From the NCBI RefSeq assembly GCF_005519465.1, contig NZ_CP027858.1, positions 4,712,001 to 4,776,000 of the forward strand: 64,000 nt of DNA, written 5' to 3'. The notes beneath the pieces were generated by a model. That model did not search any database and had not been told where the DNA came from. It saw only the letters and a program-made list of their open reading frames with translations. The position numbers and the translations under genes are program-made. The DNA is from Streptomyces clavuligerus (GTDB lineage: Bacteria; Actinomycetota; Actinomycetes; Streptomycetales; Streptomycetaceae). Positions 59,233 through 64,000 of this stretch are shown one piece after another. Numbering within the stretch: the first letter of the stretch is position 1; every line of letters begins with the position of its first letter.

Positions 59233-59573
59233 GGCATCCCTCCGGAAAACACAGTGCTTGTCAACGACACCTCAGAGGTAAGGCGCCCCGCACCGGTCAC
59301 GCATACTGATGAACCGTCAGATCTACTCTCCTTGATCGGCGTGTCGCCCTGGGTGCCTGGCATTTCCGCAGGTCAGCGCGGGTGACGATCATTCAGCACC
59401 CGATCGCATCGATCGGGTGACCCCATCCCCCGATCAGCGCCGGGACCCCGGCTCCGTACGGAGCCCGCCGGTCCGCGCCGGATCGCGTCCGTACGGGACC
59501 CCCGACCGGGCCGCGGATCCCGGCCCGGACCGGCTTGACCTCAAGCGCGCTTGAGGGAGAAACCTTCCGGGTC
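59233..59573. other. Divergent intergenic region with hairpin 59397-59419
   Basis: Includes the promoter of the surface-protein gene and a perfect 10-bp inverted repeat CACCCGATCG-CAT-CGATCGGGTG at 59397-59419, then the SoxR box. No further gene seen. Confidence 0.55.
59539..59556 (+). promoter_or_regulatory. SoxR box
   Basis: CCTCAAGCGCGCTTGAGG is a perfect 18-bp palindrome matching the SoxR operator pattern CCTCAAG-N4-CTTGAGG. It overlaps a -35-like TTGACC (59535-59540) and leaves an approximately 19-bp spacer before position 59560, the long spacer that MerR-type activators such as SoxR correct. The flavin reductase start is 18 bp further on. Confidence 0.85.
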
Positions 59574-60200
59574 ATGGACCTCAGTACGCGGGAGAACCCG
59601 CAGCCCGGCACGGACGCCCCTCGGACCGCTCTCCGCCTCGCGGTGATCCTCGCCAGCAATCGGAAGGGGCGCTTCGCGCCCGTCATCGGGGACTGGTTCC
59701 TCGAACACGCGCACGCCCATGACGACTTCGCCGTGGAGCTGATCGACCTCGGCGACGCCGATCTGCCCACCGGACTCAGCCCCGATCCGGGGCCCGCCGC
59801 CGGGGCGACGCTGGAGCGGATCTCGCCCCGGCTCGCCGCCGCCGACGCGTTCGTCGTCGTCACGCCCGAGTACAACCACTCCTTCCCCGCCTCCCTCAAG
59901 GCCCTCGTCGACTGGCACTTCACCGAGTGGCGCGCCAAGCCGGTCGGCTTTGTGTCGTACGGGGGAATGTCCAGCGGGCTGCGGGCCGTCGAGCAGCTCC
60001 GGCAGGTCTTCGCCGAGATGCACGCGGTGACCATCCGGGACACGGTCGCGTTCCACAACGCCCACACCCAGTTCGACGAGCGGGGGCGGCACCGGGACCC
60101 CACGGGCTGCGACGGGGCGGCCCTGGGCATGCTCGACCAGCTCGCCTGGTGGGGGCACGCGCTGCGGGACGCGAAACAGGCGCGGCCGTACAGCGGGTGA
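59574..60200 (+). CDS. NADPH-dependent FMN reductase (SoxR target)
   Basis: 208-residue flavodoxin-fold reductase. Motifs: LRLAVILASNRKGRFAPVI (FMN phosphate loop), FVVVTPEYNHSFPASLKALVDW, and VGFVSYGGMSSGLRAVEQL. It would reduce FMN or quinones with NADPH. ATG 59574 is chosen; the frame opens to 59535 but that would cover the promoter. From memory a flavin reductase of this type belongs to the S. coelicolor SoxR regulon, induced by redox-active antibiotics. Confidence 0.9.
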   Translation: MDLSTRENPQPGTDAPRTALRLAVILASNRKGRFAPVIGDWFLEHAHAHDDFAVELIDLGDADLPTGLSPDPGPAAGATLERISPRLAAADAFVVVTPEYNHSFPASLKALVDWHFTEWRAKPVGFVSYGGMSSGLRAVEQLRQVFAEMHAVTIRDTVAFHNAHTQFDERGRHRDPTGCDGAALGMLDQLAWWGHALRDAKQARPYSG

Positions 60201-60318
60201 CGCCGGGGCGCGTACGGCCGGGCGGGGTGTGCGCGGGGCGTACGGGGTGGCGCGGGCGGGGCCCTCGCACCCGTACCGTGGCCCCTGCCCACCCGTACGC
60301 AGCAGGAAGGAACCACCC

Positions 60319-60816
60319 ATGGGGGAGCACCCGAGAACCGATCGGCGCCCGGCCGGACCCGCGCCGGAACCGGTCCGCGGCGGGTCCGCCGCCGACGAGG
60401 CGGCCACCGCGCTCACCGTCCTGACCACGATCGACAGCGCCGAGGGAGCCGAGGAGCTGGCCCGGGGCGCGGTCGGGGCGCGCTTCGCCGCCTGTGCCCA
60501 GATCGGCGCGCCCGTCACCTCCGTCTACCACTGGCGGGGCGAGGTGCGGACCGACCAGGAGTGGCAGATCCTCTTCAAGACCACCCGGCGGCGCTACGCC
60601 GAGCTGGAGGCGTATCTCAGCGCCGCGCACCCCTACGCCACGCCCGAGATCATCGCGACCGAGGTGGTCCTGGGCGGCGCCGCCTATCTGGAGTGGATCC
60701 GCGAGGAGACCACGGAGCCGTCGGAACGGGCGGAACGCGCCGCGCGGGCGGAACGGGCCGCGCGGCCCGGCACGCCGGGGCCCCGGGCCGGGGCGGACGG
60801 GACCGGACCCCGGTGA
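60319..60816 (+). CDS. cutA: Divalent cation tolerance protein CutA
   Basis: 165-residue CutA1-type protein, a trimeric ferredoxin-like fold linked with copper tolerance. Family pattern: LTVLTTIDSAEGAEELARG, AACAQIGAPVTSVYHWRGEV, WQILFKTTRRRYAELEAYL, HPYATPEIIA. The N-terminal 30 residues and the Ala/Arg-rich C-terminal tail are not conserved. GGAAGGAA 8 bases before ATG 60319. GTGA overlap with the next gene. Confidence 0.93.
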   Translation: MGEHPRTDRRPAGPAPEPVRGGSAADEAATALTVLTTIDSAEGAEELARGAVGARFAACAQIGAPVTSVYHWRGEVRTDQEWQILFKTTRRRYAELEAYLSAAHPYATPEIIATEVVLGGAAYLEWIREETTEPSERAERAARAERAARPGTPGPRAGADGTGPR

Positions 60817-61277
60817 GCGGGCCGCAGGACGGCATATCCGAGCTGCCCTTCTTCGTCTACGGCACGCTGCGGCCCGGGGAGGCGAACCACACCCGCCACC
60901 TCCGTGGCCGCACCGCCGCCGAGGAACCGGCGCACTGGCCGGGCGGGCTGCTGTACGACGGACCCGGCTGGCCCTGGGCCCTGGAGCCGGGGCCCGGCGG
61001 GCACGCGTCCGTGTCCGCCGGTGTCACCGGCACGCTGGTGACCGCCGCTCCCGGGCGGTACCGGCGGCTCCTCGCCGACCTCGACGAGCTGGAGGAGTAC
61101 TTCGGCCCCGGCCACCCCCGCAATCTGTACGAGCGGACCGTCCGCGAGGTGACCCGCGCGGACGGCACCCCGGTGGCCGCCTGGGTGTATCTCACCGCCG
61201 CGGGACCCGCCGCCGGGCTCCGCGCGAACGGCGTCCCGATACCCGGCGGCGACTGGCTCACCCGCCACCCGCGCTGA
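60813..61277 (+). CDS. Gamma-glutamylcyclotransferase (AIG2-like)
   Basis: 154 residues of the GGCT/AIG2 fold. The substrate loop FFVYGTLRPGEANH (about 13-26) and the catalytic Glu in LDELEEYFGPGHP (about 92-104) are present. Members cleave gamma-glutamyl amines or peptides to 5-oxoproline; the exact substrate is unknown. GTG 60813 overlaps the cutA stop (GTGA), indicating coupling. Confidence 0.88.
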   Translation: MSGPQDGISELPFFVYGTLRPGEANHTRHLRGRTAAEEPAHWPGGLLYDGPGWPWALEPGPGGHASVSAGVTGTLVTAAPGRYRRLLADLDELEEYFGPGHPRNLYERTVREVTRADGTPVAAWVYLTAAGPAAGLRANGVPIPGGDWLTRHPR

Positions 61278-61314
61278 CCCGCCGCCGGCCCTTCGGCCCT
61301 CCGCGCGCCGCCCC

Positions 61315-61917
61315 TCAGGCCCGGCGGCCCAGCAGCGCCAGCAGCCGGGTCTGGTGCCCGTCCCCCGGCGGCGGCTCGATCGGCGGGGCGAAGAGCCCCG
61401 AGTCCGACAGCCCGGCCGCGTACGGGGTGACCTCCTCCAGGGCGAACGCCACCAGCGCCTCCGGCAGCCGCTCGTCCGCCCCGATCGCCCGGGAGAGATC
61501 CCACGCGTGCACCACGGCGTCCGTGATCATCTGCGCGCAGTACGCCACCGCCGGGGTCTGCCCGTACGACAGCCACACCGTCCGCTCCAGCGCCCCCGGC
61601 GCCGCGAACGCCTTGCGGGCCGCGCGGGCGGCCGAGTCCCACGAGGTCTTCGGACGGGTACCGAGCACATCGCCGTCGTGGACGCCGCCCACCTCCGTGA
61701 CCGTGGACCCCTCCGTCACCAGGTCCGGCACCCAGAGCTGCTCGGCGGTCAGATGGTTGACGAGATCCCGCACCGACCACTCCGTACAGGGCGTCGCCTC
61801 GTCCCACTGATCGGCCCGTACGGCGTGCACCCGGTCGCCGAAGAGCGCGAGTGCCTCGGCGTGCCGGGCCAGCAGGGCCGTGGCGTCCCGGGTGCCGCCC
61901 GTGTCGTTGATTCCCAT
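61315..61917 (-). CDS. TIGR03086 family metal-binding protein (DinB/MDMPI-like)
   Basis: 200-residue four-helix bundle. Marks: RDATALLARHAEALALFGDRV, WDEATPCTEWSVRDLVNHL (the zinc His), and VVHAWDLSRAIG (a second His). It belongs to the mycothiol-dependent maleylpyruvate isomerase/DinB superfamily, possibly mycothiol-dependent. ATG 61917 (MGINDTGG) is the start; the frame remains open for 700 bp upstream because of the GC-rich tandem array, and this part is not believed to be coding. Confidence 0.88.
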   Translation of the reverse strand: MGINDTGGTRDATALLARHAEALALFGDRVHAVRADQWDEATPCTEWSVRDLVNHLTAEQLWVPDLVTEGSTVTEVGGVHDGDVLGTRPKTSWDSAARAARKAFAAPGALERTVWLSYGQTPAVAYCAQMITDAVVHAWDLSRAIGADERLPEALVAFALEEVTPYAAGLSDSGLFAPPIEPPPGDGHQTRLLALLGRRA

Positions 61918-61949
61918 GGAGCCACTGTCGCGCGCGGCGGTGGGCCGCG

Positions 61950-62650
61950 CGAGCCGCCGCCCGGGTGCGTCGCCCGGGTGCCGCGCCGGGCGGCTCCGGC
62001 CGGAGCCCCACCGCCCGGACCGCGCGCCGCGTGCCCGCGCCCGCCGGACCGTCTCCGTCCGCCGGGCTGCCCGTGTCCGCCGTGCCCGGGTGCGTCGCCG
62101 GGTGTGTGGCCGAACGCCCCGCCGCCCGGACCGCCCGGCGCGTGCCCGCGCCCGCCGGGCCGTCTCCGGCCGCCGGGCTGTCCGCGCCCGCCCGGCACCC
62201 CGGCGGTCGCTGCCGTACCCGCGGGCCGGTCTTCGCCGGCCGGCCTCGTCTGCGGCTGTGGGGTGGCCTCTGTCTCTGTCCGCCGGGCTGTCGGTGTCCG
62301 TGGGTCCGGCGCGTGCCTGTGGTTTGTCCGCGTCTGCCGGACCGTCCGGGCTTGTGCCCTCGTCCGCTCCTGACGATCGTGTCCGTGGCTGTGGGGTGGT
62401 CTCTGTCTCTGTCCGCCGGGCTGTCGGTGTCCGTGGGTCCGGCGCGTGCCTGTGGTTTGTCCGCGTCTGCCGGACCGTCCGGGCTTGTGCCCTCGTCCGC
62501 TCCTGACGATCGTGTCCGTGGCTGTGGGGTGGTCTCTGTCTCCGTCTGCCGGGCTGTCGGTGTCCGCGGGTCCGGCCCGTGCCCGTGGTTTCGTCCGTGT
62601 CTGCCGGATCGTCCGGGCTTGTGCCCTCGTCCACCCCCGACGGCCTCGTC
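61950..62650. repeat. Tandem array of 110-133 bp units
   Basis: A unit with the core GTCCGCCGGGCTG recurs at 62057, 62168 (GGCC variant), 62278, 62411 and 62544: spacing 111, 110, 133 and 133 bp. The units starting near 62252 and 62385 are almost identical; the last and first two are diverged. The unit length is not a multiple of 3. No believable gene is found in 61918-62717; all six frames are long only because of base composition. Confidence 0.88.
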
Positions 62651-62717
62651 CGCGCGCCTGCCGGACCCGCCCCCGGCCTGCCTGGCGCGCCCGCTCAGCC
62701 CCGTGCTCAGCCCCCGC

Positions 62718-63422
62718 TCAGCCGCGCGCGTCGGCCAGCGCCTCCCGCACCCCCCGCTCCCGCTCCCCGAGGAACCGGGGGTCCGGCCGGAGCGCCGCGT
62801 CCAGCGCGGCCTTGCCCGCCGCCCCCAGCTCGCGCACCGCGCCGTGGATACGGTGCGAGTCGAACGGCTCCGCGACCCCGACCCCGTACGACTCGATCCC
62901 CGCCGTCCGGCACAGCGCGACGGCCCGCCGGATATGGAACCCCTGGCTCACCAGGACGGCCCGGTCCACACCGAAGATCTCCTTCGCCCGGACACACGAG
63001 TCCCAGCTGTCGAAGCCCGCGTGGTCGCTGACGATCCGCCGCTCCGGCACCCCGCGCCCGACCAGATAGGTCCGCATCGCGTCGGGCTCGTCGTACTCCT
63101 CGCGGCTGTTGTCCCCGGTGACCAGGATGACCTTGACCTTGCCCCGGCGGTACAGATCCGCCGCCGTGTCCAGCCGGTGGGCGAGATACGGCGTGGGTCT
63201 GCCCTGCCACAGCCCCGCGCCGAAGACCAGGGCCACGTCCTGCGCGGGCACGTCCTCCGCCGCGTGGACATGGCGGTCGGCCACCCGGTGGGTCCAGGTC
63301 GCGGGGAGCAGGGCGAGCACGCAGACGAACATCGCCCCCCGCACCAGCCACCGCTTGCCCCGCCGGGTGCGGGGCAGCCTGAGCCGGGGGAGCGGACGAG
63401 AAGGGGTACCGGTTTGCGTCAT
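62718..63422 (-). CDS. SanA/YdcF-like DUF218 membrane protein
   Basis: 234 residues. One N-terminal membrane segment ([19 protein letters not shown], about 25-43) anchors an extracytoplasmic DUF218 domain with [19 protein letters not shown] (about 62-80), [16 protein letters not shown], and [14 protein letters not shown]. SanA-type proteins affect envelope barrier and vancomycin sensitivity. The ATG 63422 start gives a standard family N-terminus. Confidence 0.9.
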   Translation of the reverse strand: MTQTGTPSRPLPRLRLPRTRRGKRWLVRGAMFVCVLALLPATWTHRVADRHVHAAEDVPAQDVALVFGAGLWQGRPTPYLAHRLDTAADLYRRGKVKVILVTGDNSREEYDEPDAMRTYLVGRGVPERRIVSDHAGFDSWDSCVRAKEIFGVDRAVLVSQGFHIRRAVALCRTAGIESYGVGVAEPFDSHRIHGAVRELGAAGKAALDAALRPDPRFLGERERGVREALADARG

Positions 63423-63514
63423 GCCTGGTCAGACGCGGCATTCAGGGGATTTGGTTCAACCGTGCGGGCCGGGTGCCGACGCCGTTTGTCAGACCGTCCG
63501 GTTACCGTCGGAGC

Positions 63515-64000
63515 ATGGCAGGCACCACCGGTACCACCCACCACCCCGACCAGCCCCGCCGCACCGACACGCGCCACGGCACCCCCGGCCCCGGCACCGG
63601 GGCCGAAGGCGGCCACGGCGCCTCCGGCCCCTACGACGGGGCCGCCACCGCCCGCTTCGCCCCCGAGCCCGACAAACGGCCCGGCCGGACCGCCTTCCAG
63701 CGGGACCGGGCCCGGGTCCTCCACTCCTCCGCGCTGCGCCGCCTCGCGGGCAAGACCCAGGTCGTCACCCCCGGCACCCGCCACCCCGCCTGGGACGCCA
63801 GCCCCCGCACCCGGCTCACCCACTCCCTCGAATGCGCCCAGGTCGGCCGGGAGCTGGGCGCCGCCCTCGGCTGCGACCCGGACCTCGTCGAGGCCGCCTG
63901 TCTCTCCCACGACATGGGCCACCCCCCGTTCGGCCACAACGGCGAGAGCGTGCTCAACGAGATCGCGAAGGACATCGGGGGCTTCGAGGGCAACGCCCAG
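63515..64000 (+). CDS. dgt: Deoxyguanosinetriphosphate triphosphohydrolase, N-terminal part
   Basis: 162 codons are visible and the gene runs off the window end. HD-domain dNTPase, removing triphosphate from dGTP. Motifs: [33 protein letters not shown] (first metal His), and [16 protein letters not shown] (HD pair). The first 55 residues are Thr/Gly/His-rich and not conserved. In Streptomyces dgt normally precedes dnaG. Confidence 0.94.
   Translation, partial: MAGTTGTTHHPDQPRRTDTRHGTPGPGTGAEGGHGASGPYDGAATARFAPEPDKRPGRTAFQRDRARVLHSSALRRLAGKTQVVTPGTRHPAWDASPRTRLTHSLECAQVGRELGAALGCDPDLVEAACLSHDMGHPPFGHNGESVLNEIAKDIGGFEGNAQ

Noticed and set aside
61918..62634. N-terminal extension of the TIGR03086 protein through the tandem array
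   Set aside because: The units shift frame by one base each (133 bp) yet remain open, so openness reflects composition; conserved sequence starts at the ATG at 61917.
62252..62650. CRISPR array
   Set aside because: Units are 133 bp with no short repeat/unique spacer alternation and no cas genes nearby.

Overview
The window is very GC-rich (roughly 70% or more), with strong G/C third-position bias, GTG starts and ATGA/GTGA overlaps. Its gene content and order (hrcA-dnaJ-NMO-rsmE; phoH-ybeY-CorC-era; leuA; recO-uppS; zur-znuBCA divergent from glyS; dusB; ppdk; dgt) point to the chromosome core of a Streptomyces or a very close relative. From memory it matches the part of the S. coelicolor chromosome that runs from about dnaJ2/era down to dgt. 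I had no database search, so species identity is open. I saw no rRNA, tRNA, CRISPR, insertion sequence or prophage.

Layout. 1-3.5 kb: end of hrcA, dnaJ, a nitronate monooxygenase-like gene overlapping rsmE. 3.7-11.7 kb: a lipoprotein, a tricorn protease homologue, a HIT protein, RNase Z overlapping an adenine deaminase-type hydrolase, and a PfkB sugar kinase. 11.9-16.5 kb: phoH, ybeY, a CBS/CorC membrane protein, a YjbR protein, a lipoprotein and a cytidine deaminase-like protein without zinc ligands. 17.0-20.2 kb: three exported proteins that look like an actinobacterial version of a WxL/DUF916 cell-surface locus. 20.3-25.1 kb: era, an emfourin-type inhibitor next to a protealysin-like M4 protease, and leuA behind a leucine-rich leader peptide. 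25.3-29.9 kb: a TerB-like protein, an S37 aminopeptidase, recO and uppS. 29.5-34.8 kb: the zinc uptake operon znuACB-zur with two Zur-like boxes, divergent from glyS. 35-39 kb: exported intradiol dioxygenase, beta-propeller and lectin-like proteins. 39.3-44.2 kb: a large ATPase/LuxR regulator and a DHA2 exporter. 44.2-48.6 kb: dus and ppdk. 49.1-57.7 kb: an ArsR-type regulator, a PhoX-like protein, a KimA-like permease, an SDR, a PrmC relative and a TauE permease. 58.0-59.2 kb: a class F sortase with a small surface protein. 59.6-64.0 kb: a SoxR-box-controlled flavin reductase, cutA, a gamma-glutamylcyclotransferase-like gene, a TIGR03086 protein, a five-unit tandem repeat, a SanA/YdcF protein and the start of dgt.

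How the parts work together. Most of the window is housekeeping: protein folding, rRNA and tRNA maturation (rsmE, ybeY, era, rnz, dus, glyS), cell-wall lipid carrier synthesis (uppS), repair (recO), dNTP control (dgt) and central carbon (ppdk, leuA). Around this are regulated and exported accessory modules: zinc homeostasis under Zur, redox-cycler response under SoxR, leucine attenuation, a protease-inhibitor pair, the WxL-like surface cluster and the sortase pair. The most distinctive observations are the WxL-like three-gene cluster, the emfourin/protealysin-like pair, the His-rich ZnuA with twin Zur boxes, the ideal SoxR palindrome, the 110-133 bp tandem array at 62.0-62.65 kb, two unrelated octanucleotide arrays, and a catalytically empty cytidine deaminase relative. 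All calls rest on reading the sequence and on remembered family features; coordinates were counted by hand from the printed sequence.
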